A stretch of 64,000 nt of DNA. Source: SG8-40 sp035528435. Its GTDB lineage: Bacteria > Pseudomonadota > Gammaproteobacteria > Burkholderiales > Eutrophovitaceae. The notes under the pieces are model-generated. The model had not been told where the DNA came from, ran no database searches, and worked only from the letters and a program-made list of their open reading frames with translations. Position 1 is the first letter of the stretch. Every line of letters starts with the position of its first letter. The stretch covers positions 13,933 to 77,932 of the forward strand of contig DATKYN010000141.1 in NCBI GenBank assembly GCA_035528435.1, in the 5' to 3' direction. Of the stretch, positions 25,690 to 35,676 are shown piece after piece. Both the position numbers and the translations under genes were made by a program.

Positions 25690-26226
25690 ATGGCCGAACT
25701 CGCAACTATTGCCAGGCCGTATGCAGAGGCAGCTTTCGCGCTTGCCAAACAACGCGGCGAACTCGACTCTTGGTCCGGGATGCTTGCGCTGCTCGTCAAC
25801 GTTTACCAGGACACGCAGTTCCAGGCGGCGATCGCCGGACCCACGGTCACTGGTGGCGACGTCGAGAACCTGATGCTTACGATCTGTGGCGAAAATATTG
25901 ACGCGCAGGCGCGCAATCTTGTCCAGCTGCTCATGCGAAATGGGCGTTTGTCCGTACTTGCGGAAATCCAGACGCTTTATGAACACCTCAAGTCGGATGA
26001 CGAGGGCGTGATTGAAGCAAGCATCGCCTCTGCTTACCCGCTGCAAGACCAGCAACTTGAGCAAATCGTCAACATTCTGGCGAAGCGTTTCAACAAGAAA
26101 ATAAGCCCGACTGTCGGTGTGGATTCTGAATTGATTGGTGGAATCAAGGTACAGGTCGGCGACAAGGTTTGGGATGCCTCGGTGCGTGGCCGGTTACAGG
26201 AAATGGCCACCACCCTTACGAAATAG
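25690..26226 (+). CDS. atpH: ATP synthase F1 subunit delta
   Basis: Delta links the stalk to the F1 head. The 178 residues show TIARPYAEAAFALAK at the N-terminus and the C-terminal GGIKVQVGDKVWDASVRGRLQEM. It follows atpF by 6 nt. Confidence 0.96.
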   Translation: MAELATIARPYAEAAFALAKQRGELDSWSGMLALLVNVYQDTQFQAAIAGPTVTGGDVENLMLTICGENIDAQARNLVQLLMRNGRLSVLAEIQTLYEHLKSDDEGVIEASIASAYPLQDQQLEQIVNILAKRFNKKISPTVGVDSELIGGIKVQVGDKVWDASVRGRLQEMATTLTK

Positions 26227-26238
26227 GAGCATTGATCT

Positions 26239-27786
26239 ATGCAGTTGAACCCATCCGAGATCAGCGAGCTGATCAAGACCAAGATCGAAAGTCTTGCCCC
26301 TGTGTCCGAAGCACGTACCCAGGGCACCGTAGTATCAGTCACCGATGGTATCTGTCGAATCCACGGACTGTCAGACGTGATGCAGGGCGAAATGCTCGAA
26401 TTCCCTGGCAACACCTTTGGCCTTGCGCTGAACCTCGAGCGAGACTCCGTCGGCTCAGTGGTGCTGGGCGATTACACCCACATCACCGAAGGTGACATCG
26501 TCAAGTGTACGGGCCGGATTCTGGCCGTACCTGTCGGGCCCGAACTGATTGGTCGTGTCGTTGACGCGCTTGGTCAGCCGATTGATGGCAAGGGCCCGAT
26601 CAATGCAAAAGAGACCGACGTTATTGAGAAAGTCGCGCCGGGTGTCATCTGGCGTCAGTCGGTGTCTCAACCGGTTCAGACCGGTCTGAAATCAATTGAC
26701 GCAATGGTGCCGGTTGGTCGTGGCCAGCGGGAACTGATCATTGGCGACCGCCAGACGGGGAAGACGGCCGTAGCGGTCGACACCATCATTAACCAGAAGG
26801 GCAAGGACCTGTTCTGTGTCTATGTCGCCATTGGTCAGAAGGCATCAACCGTGGCGAATGTGGTGCGCAAACTCGAAGAATACGGTGCGATGGATTACAC
26901 CATTGTCGTTGCTGCAACGGCATCCGAGTCAGCGGCGATGCAATATATTGCTGCCTATTCTGGTTGCACCATGGGAGAGTACTTCCGCGATCGGGGCGAG
27001 GACGCCCTCATCATCTATGATGATTTGACCAAACAAGCTTGGGCTTATCGCCAGATCTCGCTGCTGCTGCGTCGGCCTCCGGGTCGAGAGGCCTACCCGG
27101 GGGACGTGTTTTATCTGCATTCGCGTCTGCTTGAGCGGGCAGCCCGTGTTTCGCCGGCCTGGGTCGAGAAGCACACCAACGGCGCAGTCAAAGGCAAGAC
27201 AGGCTCACTGACGGCGTTGCCGATCATTGAAACCCAGGCAGGTGACGTGTCTGCCTTCGTTCCGACCAATGTCATTTCGATTACCGATGGACAGATCTTC
27301 CTGGAGACAGATTTGTTTAATGCTGGTATTCGACCTGCGATTAACGCGGGTGTGTCGGTGTCCCGGGTCGGTGGCGCAGCCCAGACCAAAATCATGAAAC
27401 GCAAGGACACAGGCGGCGGTGTTCGTCTGGCACTGGCGCAGTATCGTGAACTCGCTGCATTTGCACAGTTCGCGTCCGACCTCGACGAAGCCACTCGCAA
27501 GCAGCTCGAGCGTGGCCGGATGGTCACCGAGTTGATGAAGCAGCCGCAATACCAGCCGTTGGAAGTCTGGGAGATGGCTATCACGCTTTTCGCAGTTAAC
27601 AATGACGTGTTCGATGACATTGAAGTGAACAAGGCGCTGGCGGCGGAAAAATCAATGCGTGACTATGTCAAGAGCAAGTACGCAGACCTGATCAAGCGCA
27701 TCGACGAAGAGCAGAATCTCAGCAAGGACGACGAGAAAGCGCTCAAGGAAGCGATTACCGACTGGAAGGCGAACGGTAGCTATTAA
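26239..27786 (+). CDS. atpA: ATP synthase F1 subunit alpha
   Basis: The non-catalytic nucleotide-binding subunit, 515 residues. Walker A is GDRQTGKTAVA (near residue 170), and the arginine-finger region PAINAGVSVSRVGGAAQ is intact. Confidence 0.98.
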   Translation: MQLNPSEISELIKTKIESLAPVSEARTQGTVVSVTDGICRIHGLSDVMQGEMLEFPGNTFGLALNLERDSVGSVVLGDYTHITEGDIVKCTGRILAVPVGPELIGRVVDALGQPIDGKGPINAKETDVIEKVAPGVIWRQSVSQPVQTGLKSIDAMVPVGRGQRELIIGDRQTGKTAVAVDTIINQKGKDLFCVYVAIGQKASTVANVVRKLEEYGAMDYTIVVAATASESAAMQYIAAYSGCTMGEYFRDRGEDALIIYDDLTKQAWAYRQISLLLRRPPGREAYPGDVFYLHSRLLERAARVSPAWVEKHTNGAVKGKTGSLTALPIIETQAGDVSAFVPTNVISITDGQIFLETDLFNAGIRPAINAGVSVSRVGGAAQTKIMKRKDTGGGVRLALAQYRELAAFAQFASDLDEATRKQLERGRMVTELMKQPQYQPLEVWEMAITLFAVNNDVFDDIEVNKALAAEKSMRDYVKSKYADLIKRIDEEQNLSKDDEKALKEAITDWKANGSY

Positions 27787-27838
27787 TTGTCCCCGATACG
27801 ATTGACCATTCGGCGAAACCGAGGTCTAGAGGCGAACA

Positions 27839-28702
27839 ATGCCAGGCACTAAGGAAATACGAACCAAGATCAAGAGTGTTCAGAACACTCGCAAGATCAC
27901 CAAGGCAATGGAGATGGTTGCCGCGTCGAAGATGCGAAAGGCGCAGGAACGCATGCGTGCGGCCCGGCCATACGCCGAGAAAATCCGCAACGTGGCAGCG
28001 CATATTTCACATGCCAATCCGGAGTATCGCCATCCGTTCCTGGTGGAACGTGACACCGTACAACGTGTGGGCATGATTATCGTGACCACGGATAAAGGCC
28101 TGTGCGGCGGACTTAATACCAACGTATTGCGTATGGCGTTGGGACAGTACAAGCAGTGGCAGGAAGAAGGCGAAGAAGTCGATGTTTGTTGCATCGGTGG
28201 CAAAGGCCTTGGTTTCATGCAACGTCTTGGCGCCAATATTATCTCCGAGGTGAGTGGACTGGGCGACCGGCCGCGTCTCGAACAGATCATCGGCGCGCTC
28301 AAAATCATGCTCGACGGATATATGTCGGATCGATTCGATCGCGTAGTGTTGTTTTATACAAAGTTTGTCAACACCATGAAACAGGAACCAATGATGGAAC
28401 AATTGCTGCCCATCAGCGGCGATCGTCTCGCCGCACCCGAGGGTTCCTGGGATTACATTTACGAGCCCGAGGCCAAGAGCGTGCTTGAGCAGGTCTTGAC
28501 CCGCTATATCGAGGCGGTAATTTTCCAGTCGGTTGCCGAAAACATGTCTTCTGAGCAATCAGCCCGCATGGTGGCAATGAAATCGGCTTCCGACAACGCG
28601 GGGACCCTGATTGATGAACTGACCCTGATTTACAACAAGTCGCGTCAGGCCTCCATTACCAAAGAGCTGGCTGAAATCGTCGGCGGCGCAGCCGCAGTCT
28701 GA
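27839..28702 (+). CDS. atpG: ATP synthase F1 subunit gamma
   Basis: The central rotor shaft, 287 residues. N-terminal helix TKEIRTKIKSVQNTRKITKAMEMVAASKM and C-terminal YNKSRQASITKELAEIVGGAAAV are both the conserved coiled-coil ends; the middle contains TDKGLCGGLNTN. Confidence 0.97.
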   Translation: MPGTKEIRTKIKSVQNTRKITKAMEMVAASKMRKAQERMRAARPYAEKIRNVAAHISHANPEYRHPFLVERDTVQRVGMIIVTTDKGLCGGLNTNVLRMALGQYKQWQEEGEEVDVCCIGGKGLGFMQRLGANIISEVSGLGDRPRLEQIIGALKIMLDGYMSDRFDRVVLFYTKFVNTMKQEPMMEQLLPISGDRLAAPEGSWDYIYEPEAKSVLEQVLTRYIEAVIFQSVAENMSSEQSARMVAMKSASDNAGTLIDELTLIYNKSRQASITKELAEIVGGAAAV

Positions 28703-28760
28703 TCCGCCTTGATTGAATACACAGACACCAAATAACTGACTTGAACGGATAGATATAGCC

Positions 28761-30194
28761 ATGTCACAAGCAACCGGAAAAATCGTCCAGTGCATCGGCG
28801 CTGTGGTCGACATTGAATTTCCACGCGAGAATATGCCTCACGTTTATGACGCGCTCACGCTGGTAGAGGATGGCAGAGAAGGCGGTCTGGCAGAAGCTGG
28901 CCTGACTTTCGAGGTGGAGCAGCAACTCGGCGACGGTGTCGTACGCTGTATTGCGATGGGCTCCTCCGATGGCCTGCGTCGAGGCATGGAGGTCGCTTCG
29001 ACCGGTGCACCGATCTCGGTTCCAGTCGGCCATGGCACGCTGGGCCGCATCATGGACGTTCTGGGGCGGCCGATTGACGAAGCCGGACCGATCGAAACGG
29101 AAGAAAGGCGAGCGATTCATCAGGCTGCCCCGGCGTTTGCCGATTTGTCGCCGTCGGTTGACCTGCTCGAAACCGGTATCAAGGTTATCGACCTGATCTG
29201 CCCGTTTGCCAAAGGCGGCAAGATTGGCCTGTTTGGTGGTGCCGGAGTTGGCAAGACCGTAAACATGCTGGAGTTGATCAACAACATTGCAAAGCAGCAC
29301 TCGGGACTGTCGGTGTTCGCCGGCGTCGGGGAGCGTACCCGCGAAGGTAACGACTTCTATCACGAAATGTCGGAAGCCGGCGTCATCAAGCTCGACAACA
29401 TTGGCGAGTCCAAAGTGGCAATGGTATTCGGTCAGATGAACGAGCCTCCGGGTAACCGCCTGCGTGTGGCCTTGTCCGGACTGACCATGGCGGAAAAATT
29501 CCGTGACGAGGGCCGTGACATTCTCTTCTTCGTCGACAACATCTATCGTTTCACGCTGGCTGGAACAGAGGTGTCCGCACTGCTCGGCCGTATGCCATCG
29601 GCGGTGGGGTATCAGCCGACGCTGGCTGAGGAAATGGGTAAATTGCAGGAGCGCATCGTTTCAACCAAGGTTGGATCGATCACGTCGATTCAGGCCGTGT
29701 ACGTGCCTGCCGACGATTTGACCGACCCGTCACCGGCAACGACTTTCGGCCACCTTGACGCAACCGTGGTGTTGAGCCGTGACATTGCATCCCTGGGTAT
29801 TTACCCCGCGGTCGATCCGCTCGATTCCACTTCGCGCCAGGTCGATCCCAACGTTATTGGTGAAGAGCACTACGGCACCACGCGTGCGGTACAGGCCACG
29901 CTGCAGCGTTACAAGGAGCTGCGCGATATTATCGCAATTCTCGGTATGGATGAGTTGTCACCCGATGACAAACTCGCTGTGTCCCGGGCGCGGAAAATCC
30001 AGCGTTTTCTTTCGCAGCCGTTCCACGTGGCCGAAGTGTTTACCGGATCACCCGGCAAATTCGTGTCACTGAAAGACACCATTCGCGGATTCAAGATGAT
30101 CGTTAACGGTGAGTGCGATCAGCTGCCAGAGCAGGCGTTCTACATGGTTGGTGGCATTGAGGAAGCGTTCGAGAAAGCGAAGACGCTGCAGTAA
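28761..30194 (+). CDS. atpD: ATP synthase F1 subunit beta
   Basis: The catalytic subunit, 477 residues, with Walker A GGAGVGKTVNM near residue 155, the GERTREGND loop carrying the catalytic Glu, and the DELSPDDK-type DELSEED segment (MDELSPDDKLAVSRARK). Confidence 0.98.
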   Translation: MSQATGKIVQCIGAVVDIEFPRENMPHVYDALTLVEDGREGGLAEAGLTFEVEQQLGDGVVRCIAMGSSDGLRRGMEVASTGAPISVPVGHGTLGRIMDVLGRPIDEAGPIETEERRAIHQAAPAFADLSPSVDLLETGIKVIDLICPFAKGGKIGLFGGAGVGKTVNMLELINNIAKQHSGLSVFAGVGERTREGNDFYHEMSEAGVIKLDNIGESKVAMVFGQMNEPPGNRLRVALSGLTMAEKFRDEGRDILFFVDNIYRFTLAGTEVSALLGRMPSAVGYQPTLAEEMGKLQERIVSTKVGSITSIQAVYVPADDLTDPSPATTFGHLDATVVLSRDIASLGIYPAVDPLDSTSRQVDPNVIGEEHYGTTRAVQATLQRYKELRDIIAILGMDELSPDDKLAVSRARKIQRFLSQPFHVAEVFTGSPGKFVSLKDTIRGFKMIVNGECDQLPEQAFYMVGGIEEAFEKAKTLQ

Positions 30195-30249
30195 CGTACG
30201 GCAGAGGCGGGACCGGTAACCAGATGAAAGCGCATTTTTCGAGGGACTG

Positions 30250-30669
30250 ATGGCAAATACGATACAGGTAGAAGTAGTAAGCGCCGAAGAGTCGGTTTAC
30301 TCGGGTGAAGCGTCTTTTGTCGTCCTCCCCGGCGAATCCGGCGAACTCGGAATCTATCCCCGCCATACGCCTCTGATCACGCGTATCAAACCCGGTGCCA
30401 TTCGCATCCAGCCCAGCGGCGGCGGTGAAGAGCAGCTGATCTTTGTTGCCGGAGGTATCCTCGAAGTCCAGCCTGCGATGGTGACCGTGCTTGCAGACAC
30501 CGCGATTCGAGGACACGACCTGGACGAGGCAAAGGCGCTGGAAGCCAAACAGCGAGCCGAAGAAGCACTCCGCAGTGCCACCGACAAGCAGGAAATCGCT
30601 GTCGTGGAGGGCGAACTAGCAATGTTGGCAGCTCAACTCGCCGCGATTCGCAAGCTACGCAGACACTAG
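30250..30669 (+). CDS. atpC: ATP synthase F1 subunit epsilon
   Basis: Epsilon is the regulatory rotor subunit: a beta sandwich (residues 1-85, with LPGESGELGIYPRHTPLIT) followed by a helical hairpin. 139 residues. It is the last gene of the atp operon and is followed by an intrinsic terminator. Confidence 0.96.
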   Translation: MANTIQVEVVSAEESVYSGEASFVVLPGESGELGIYPRHTPLITRIKPGAIRIQPSGGGEEQLIFVAGGILEVQPAMVTVLADTAIRGHDLDEAKALEAKQRAEEALRSATDKQEIAVVEGELAMLAAQLAAIRKLRRH

Positions 30670-30721
30670 CGCGCATTCCTCAACGCTACATCGGCGCGGC
30701 ACCTCACAGGCGCCGGTTCTG

Positions 30722-30753
30722 AAAAAGAGCAGCAATCACGCTGCTCTTTTTTT
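30722..30753 (+). terminator. Intrinsic terminator of the ATP synthase operon
   Basis: GAGCAGC (30727-30733) pairs with GCTGCTC (30740-30746) around a 6-nt loop, extended by A5/T5, and is followed by a run of seven T. Confidence 0.93.
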
Positions 30754-30862
30754 GTTTCTGTGTATCCGTCACAATTGGAAAGCTGTGATATTGCCGGACG
30801 TCGGCACCGGGTACTCTGCTTTGATGACTTACCCGGAAGCAAATGCGTTTACTGAGGCCATT

Positions 30863-32020
30863 ATGAAACTGAATCGGGCAACACTGATTACCACTTTGCT
30901 TGTCTTTCTCCTAGCCGGCTGTTCATCGGAGAAAGACACCGTCAAGATCGCCTTTATTGGTCCGCTCACCGGAGGCGTATCCGCAAATGGCCTCGGCGGA
31001 AGAAATTCCGCAGAGCTCGCCGTCAGACTGCACAACGCCGAATCGTCCGGTAATTACACGTACGAACTGGTTGCGCTTGATGACGAGTGCAAGCCGAATA
31101 TTGGCGTGCAGGTAGCGACAAAAGTAGCCGCTGACAAGGACGTCATTGCCGGAGTCACTCATTACTGCTCTGCCGTTGCCATGGGAACGGTCGATGTCTA
31201 TCACAAGTTCGGTTTGCCGGTCGTCGTATGGGGTGCAGTACTGCCCGACATCACCTACGGCAACGACTACAAGGAAGTGCACCGCGTCAATGGCACGATG
31301 ATCAACCAGAATGAGGTCGCCGCAGATTTCATGCTGGAACAGGGTTACAAGAAATGGGTCATCATTCATGACACCACTGACTATGGAAAAGGTCACAACC
31401 GGTACTTCTCGAAATCTCTTGTTGCCAAGGGTGGGAGAATTCTCGGCACGTTCGGCGTCAGTTCGGACCAGCAGGACTTTAACGCCGAACTCACCAAGGT
31501 CAAGGAACTCAATCCTGATGTCATATATTTCGGGGGGCTGGCGCCAACCGGTGTGCGATTGCGTTCGCAGATGGAAAAGCTCGGTATCGATGCCGTTTTT
31601 CAGGGTACATCCGGAATAGTCTCGGATGCCTTCATTGAAGGCCTGGGCCCTTTGTCGGAGGGCGTGATTGCGTTTCGTGAGGGCGCACCGGTGGAGAATC
31701 TGCCCGGTGGTGAAGGTTTTCTGGTGCGGTACGACCAGCAGGGATTCGGCGAACCACCCGAAGCCTATGGCGCTTTTGCGTTCGCTGCAACCCAGCTCAT
31801 CATCGATGCAATCGAGAAAGTCGGTCCCGACCGCGCCGCAGTGAAGCAGGAACTGAATACAACGCGCGACCACGATTCCATTGTTGGACTCATTACGTTC
31901 GATGACAACGGCCAGAACACGGTTGCCCTGATTACCCGCTATGTCATTCAGGACGGAGACTGGGTCGTCTGGGAACAGAGCGAATACGCTCAAGGCGAGC
32001 GCTCGCTGCAAAAACGCTAA
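30863..32020 (+). CDS. Liv-type ABC transporter substrate-binding lipoprotein
   Basis: A 385-residue periplasmic binding protein of the branched-chain amino-acid/amide (Liv, type I fold) family. From ATG 30863 it begins MKLNRATLITTLLVFLLAGC, a lipoprotein signal with lipobox LAGC, so it is probably membrane-anchored. VKIAFIGPLTGGVSANG is the family opening. The longer frame from 30752 overlaps the terminator and has no signal peptide at its start. It heads a seven-gene operon. The Liv family takes amino acids, amides, urea and aromatic acids, so the name does not define a substrate; the downstream enzymes suggest an acylated amine or acid. Confidence 0.9.
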   Translation: MKLNRATLITTLLVFLLAGCSSEKDTVKIAFIGPLTGGVSANGLGGRNSAELAVRLHNAESSGNYTYELVALDDECKPNIGVQVATKVAADKDVIAGVTHYCSAVAMGTVDVYHKFGLPVVVWGAVLPDITYGNDYKEVHRVNGTMINQNEVAADFMLEQGYKKWVIIHDTTDYGKGHNRYFSKSLVAKGGRILGTFGVSSDQQDFNAELTKVKELNPDVIYFGGLAPTGVRLRSQMEKLGIDAVFQGTSGIVSDAFIEGLGPLSEGVIAFREGAPVENLPGGEGFLVRYDQQGFGEPPEAYGAFAFAATQLIIDAIEKVGPDRAAVKQELNTTRDHDSIVGLITFDDNGQNTVALITRYVIQDGDWVVWEQSEYAQGERSLQKR

Positions 32021-32039
32021 CGACTACCGGCACAAGGTC

Positions 32040-32957
32040 ATGGATCCGGGATTCATCGCGCAATACTTGCTTAACGGCATCGTGCTGGGCGTGATCTACG
32101 CCATGGTTGCAGTCGGATTTACATTGTTCTTTGGTGTGCTCGACGTCATCAAGTTTTCTCATGGTGACGTGGTAATGGCGGGAGCATTCACTGCTCTGGC
32201 AACCTATGCCGGACTTGAGTATCTCGGTGTCGGTGATGGCGCGATTGCTGCCATTGTAATCACGGTAATGGGAATCGCCGCCATGGCCGTGCTCGGTGCG
32301 GTGCTGGCGAAGCTTCTGATTTTGCCCCTGCGCGAGGCTCCACCACTCAACACCTTGCTGATTACCCTGATGTTCGGGCTCGCCTTGCGCGAGTCGGTGC
32401 GACTGTTCTATCCGAACGGCTCAAACCCGAAACCGTTTCCGCAACTGTTGCCGGACGCAGCAATGACCATCGGTAACCTCGAACTACGTCTCGACAGCGT
32501 ACTGTTGATTGTCCTGGGTCTGGGTGCGATCGTCGCGGTGCACCTGATGATTCAGCGCAGTCGTATCGGCCTGGCCATACGCGCTGTCGCGCAGGATCCC
32601 GAAACGGCTCGCCTCATGGGAATCAACTTCGAGCGCGTCGTGTTGATGACGTTTGCCCTCGGCTCCGCGCTGGCCGCGCTGGCGGGGATTACCAATGGCT
32701 TGTATTACAGCGAAGTGAATTTTGGAATGGGTCTGCTGCTCGGCGTGATCGGTTTCAGTGCTGCCGTTGTGGGTGGCCTGGGAAGTCTCTATGGCGCGAT
32801 TATCGGTGGATTTCTATTCGCTGCGTTGCAGACAATAGGTGCAGTCTGGTTTTCCGTGCCTGCCTACAAGGATGTGTTTGCATTTGCATGCATCATCGTC
32901 CTGATGGCCTGGAAGCCCACCGGACTTCTTGCAGACAAGTCAGCGGAACGCGTCTGA
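32040..32957 (+). CDS. Liv-type ABC transporter permease (LivH family)
   Basis: A 305-residue inner-membrane permease with about eight helices; LNGIVLGVIYAMVAVGFTLFFGVLDVIKFSHGD is the characteristic LivH N-terminus and EAA-like loop IRAVAQDPETARLMGIN contacts the ATPase. The ATG at 32040 gives the family start; upstream in-frame codons fall in the preceding gene. Confidence 0.93.
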   Translation: MDPGFIAQYLLNGIVLGVIYAMVAVGFTLFFGVLDVIKFSHGDVVMAGAFTALATYAGLEYLGVGDGAIAAIVITVMGIAAMAVLGAVLAKLLILPLREAPPLNTLLITLMFGLALRESVRLFYPNGSNPKPFPQLLPDAAMTIGNLELRLDSVLLIVLGLGAIVAVHLMIQRSRIGLAIRAVAQDPETARLMGINFERVVLMTFALGSALAALAGITNGLYYSEVNFGMGLLLGVIGFSAAVVGGLGSLYGAIIGGFLFAALQTIGAVWFSVPAYKDVFAFACIIVLMAWKPTGLLADKSAERV

Positions 32958-32961
32958 GCCG

Positions 32962-34119
32962 ATGAAATTCAAACGCAAAAGCTTCTGGCCGGTTATTGTT
33001 ACCGCGTTATCCGCAGCCTTGTTCGTTCTGCTCTTTTTGTACCTTGAGCACGAATGGGAAATTGCGCTGCTTGCAGTTGGCCTGGTTGCCGTGCTTTTCT
33101 TCTCGGCGCGATTCGGGTTACTGGCGCGCGTCGAAACCGCCGCCTCCGACCATCCGCGTACGACGATCCTGGTCAATGTTGTTTCGGCGTTGCTGGTGAT
33201 TGTTTTTCTGCGTGAGGAACATTTTGCTTTGCTCATGCTCGCGACGGTGTTTCTGTATGTCACCATCTGTCTTGGTCTGACCCTGCAATTCGGCTATGCC
33301 GGCATTGTCAATTTCGCCGGCATAGCATTCTTCGGCATCGGCTCCTACACAGCGGCAGTCCTGGCCGTGCACAGTCCGCTACCGCATTTGCTGGTTATCC
33401 TCGTTTCCGGGCTTGTCGCCGGACTCATTGGATCGTTGCTGATTCTCCCCATGCTCAGAACGCGAGGCCATTACGCCGCGCTGGTCACTATTGCGTTCGG
33501 CATCCTGTTTCGAACGTTTCTGGAAGTGAATGATTTGCTGGGTGGTCCACAGGGGCTGAAAGTCCCTGGCATGCAATTGTTCGGCTGGTCGCTAAACGAC
33601 AATATTTCGCTCGGTCCACTTGGCATGATTTCCTTTTACGCTTCGTACGCGGTTATCTCTTTGCTGTTGGCGGCCGGTGCTTACACGCTGATCAAACGCC
33701 TTGAACGTTCCTGGCTTGGCTTGAATCTCGATGCTGTACGAACCGACGAAACTGCGGCTGCGTCCTTTGGAATTGACCTGCCTCGCTGGAAAATATTCGC
33801 CTTCACAGCTGGAAATTGTCTCGCGGGTGTGGCGGGCGGTGTCTACGCGATGATGTCGGGTTTCATCGCGCCTGCCAGTTTCAACTTCGGTGATTCCCTG
33901 CTGCTTGTGTCCATTGTCCTGCTCGGAGGCAGTGGTAATCCGCTGGGAGTATTGCCGGCAGCGCTACTGGTGGTCGTGTTGCCCGAGAAGCTGCAGATCA
34001 TCCAGGAGTACCGGTTGTTGTTGTTTGCGGTACTCGTGATTCTGATTCTGCGTTTTCGGCCCGAGGGGCTGCTGCCTCGAAGAATACGGGAGTATTACGC
34101 CGGCTGGGGACGCTCTTGA
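32962..34119 (+). CDS. Liv-type ABC transporter permease (LivM family)
   Basis: A 385-residue permease with roughly ten helices, containing the LivM segments FGYAGIVNFAGIAFFGIGSYTAA and LDAVRTDETAAASFGIDLPRWK (coupling loop). ATG 32962 is 4 nt after the LivH stop. The gene ends by overlapping livG. Confidence 0.93.
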   Translation: MKFKRKSFWPVIVTALSAALFVLLFLYLEHEWEIALLAVGLVAVLFFSARFGLLARVETAASDHPRTTILVNVVSALLVIVFLREEHFALLMLATVFLYVTICLGLTLQFGYAGIVNFAGIAFFGIGSYTAAVLAVHSPLPHLLVILVSGLVAGLIGSLLILPMLRTRGHYAALVTIAFGILFRTFLEVNDLLGGPQGLKVPGMQLFGWSLNDNISLGPLGMISFYASYAVISLLLAAGAYTLIKRLERSWLGLNLDAVRTDETAAASFGIDLPRWKIFAFTAGNCLAGVAGGVYAMMSGFIAPASFNFGDSLLLVSIVLLGGSGNPLGVLPAALLVVVLPEKLQIIQEYRLLLFAVLVILILRFRPEGLLPRRIREYYAGWGRS

Positions 34120-34892
34120 CCAGTCCGGTACTCACGGTTGATGGCCTCACTGTGCGCTTTGGCGGACTCACTGCGCTTGACCGATTACAGTTTGAACTCA
34201 GTGCAGGAGATTTTGTCGGGCTGATCGGGCCCAATGGCTCCGGCAAGACCACTTTCTTCAATGCGCTAACCGGCATTTACACCCCCGCGTCAGGCAATGT
34301 AGTGCTTTCGGGAGAAGACATCACCGGTTTGCCGCCGCAGAAAATCTATGACGTGGGCATTACACGAACATTTCAGCGCCTGCGGCTTGCACCAACGTTG
34401 TCGGTATTCGATAACCTGATGATCGGTAATCATCGAAATCTTGATCACGGCATTGTCGCCAACCTGTTCAGACGCAAGCGCCTGAAGCTTGAAATCGAAG
34501 ACAATGTCGAGAAAAGCCGCTTGTTGCTGGAACAGTTCAGCGCCCCTCTGGCCTCGCGCCTGTTCGATCCGGTGTCGCAGTTGACGATGATTGACCGGCG
34601 CCGTGTCGAAGTCTGCCGTGCCTTGATCAGCGAGCCCGGGATACTTTTGCTTGATGAACCGTCTGCTGGCATGACACACGAAGAAACACGCGAGCTGATG
34701 GACGACCTGCTGGCATCGCGCGAGCGCATGCCCGGACTCGCCATCGTGCTGATCGAGCATGAGATGGGTGTCATTGAGCGCGTTACAGACCGTTGCGTTG
34801 TGCTCAATTACGGCGAGAAAATCGCCGAGGGCAGCTATCAGGAAGTGGCTCGTGACAGTGATGTTCGCGCTGCCTACCTCGGAGACGATTGA
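34116..34892 (+). CDS. Liv-type ABC transporter ATP-binding protein (LivG family, degenerate signature)
   Basis: A 258-residue ATPase, started by a TTG that overlaps the LivM stop (TTGA). Walker A GPNGSGKTTFFNALTG, Walker B ILLLDEPSAGM and switch His in VLIEHEMG are intact. The ABC signature, normally LSYGQQRRLEIAR in LivG proteins, reads LTMIDRRRVEVCR here, so the C-loop SGGQ-like core is lost. Paired with LivF it would form a heterodimer with one abnormal ATP site. Confidence 0.92.
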   Translation: MTSPVLTVDGLTVRFGGLTALDRLQFELSAGDFVGLIGPNGSGKTTFFNALTGIYTPASGNVVLSGEDITGLPPQKIYDVGITRTFQRLRLAPTLSVFDNLMIGNHRNLDHGIVANLFRRKRLKLEIEDNVEKSRLLLEQFSAPLASRLFDPVSQLTMIDRRRVEVCRALISEPGILLLDEPSAGMTHEETRELMDDLLASRERMPGLAIVLIEHEMGVIERVTDRCVVLNYGEKIAEGSYQEVARDSDVRAAYLGDD

Positions 34893-34895
34893 GCG

Positions 34896-35609
34896 GTGAG
34901 CAACGAATTGATGATTCAAAACGTTGTCAGCGGCTACGACGAGGCTGATGTTCTCAGCGGGGTCTCTCTCGAGGTGCCTGAAAAGCAGATAACCTGTTTG
35001 CTTGGGTCTAACGGCGCCGGAAAGACGACACTGATTCGCGCTATTCTGGGCCTGACACCCGCGCGCAGCGGCCGCATCTGTTTCGGGCAAACGGATATAA
35101 CCCATGAACCGACCCATCGAATTGTCGGCCTCGGGGTGACCTGTATTCCCGAAGGACGACGGGTGTTCCCGCGCATGAGCGTGACGGAGAATCTCAGGGT
35201 CGGTGCCTATACGGGTACCGACCGGCAAGCAATCGAAAGACGGTTCGATGAAGTGTTCGCTATTTTCCCGCGGTTGCGCGAGCGTGCCGATCAGCTTGCC
35301 GGAACCATGTCAGGCGGCGAGCAGGCGATGTTGTCAATTGGCAGAGGATTGATGAGCGGGCCCAAACTGTTGATTGTCGATGAGCCATCGCTGGGCTTGT
35401 CGCCATTGTTCGTCAAGGAAAATTTCAAGGTGATCCAGCGTATTAACGAACTCGGTGTTACGGTTTTGCTGGTCGAACAGAATGTGCGGCAAACGCTGGC
35501 GATTGCGCATCGAGGCTATGTATTGTCCCAGGGCCGCATTGTGGCGCAGGGCGATGCTGCGCAGTTGCGAGACAACGAGGAAGTCCGGGCCGCATACTTC
35601 GGCAGCTGA
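34896..35609 (+). CDS. Liv-type ABC transporter ATP-binding protein (LivF family)
   Basis: A 237-residue ATPase with GTG start, 3 nt after livG. Walker A GSNGAGKTTLIRAILG, canonical signature TMSGGEQAMLSIGRGL, Walker B LLIVDEPSLGL and switch His replaced in the LivF manner by LLVEQNVRQ (Gln). The EGRRVFPRMSVTENL segment is typical of LivF. Confidence 0.94.
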   Translation: MSNELMIQNVVSGYDEADVLSGVSLEVPEKQITCLLGSNGAGKTTLIRAILGLTPARSGRICFGQTDITHEPTHRIVGLGVTCIPEGRRVFPRMSVTENLRVGAYTGTDRQAIERRFDEVFAIFPRLRERADQLAGTMSGGEQAMLSIGRGLMSGPKLLIVDEPSLGLSPLFVKENFKVIQRINELGVTVLLVEQNVRQTLAIAHRGYVLSQGRIVAQGDAAQLRDNEEVRAAYFGS

Positions 35610-35676
35610 GATTCATGTTTTACACGTGAGAAATTTTCAGATCACGTACGCATTGGAATGCAAAGGGGAGAATGAA

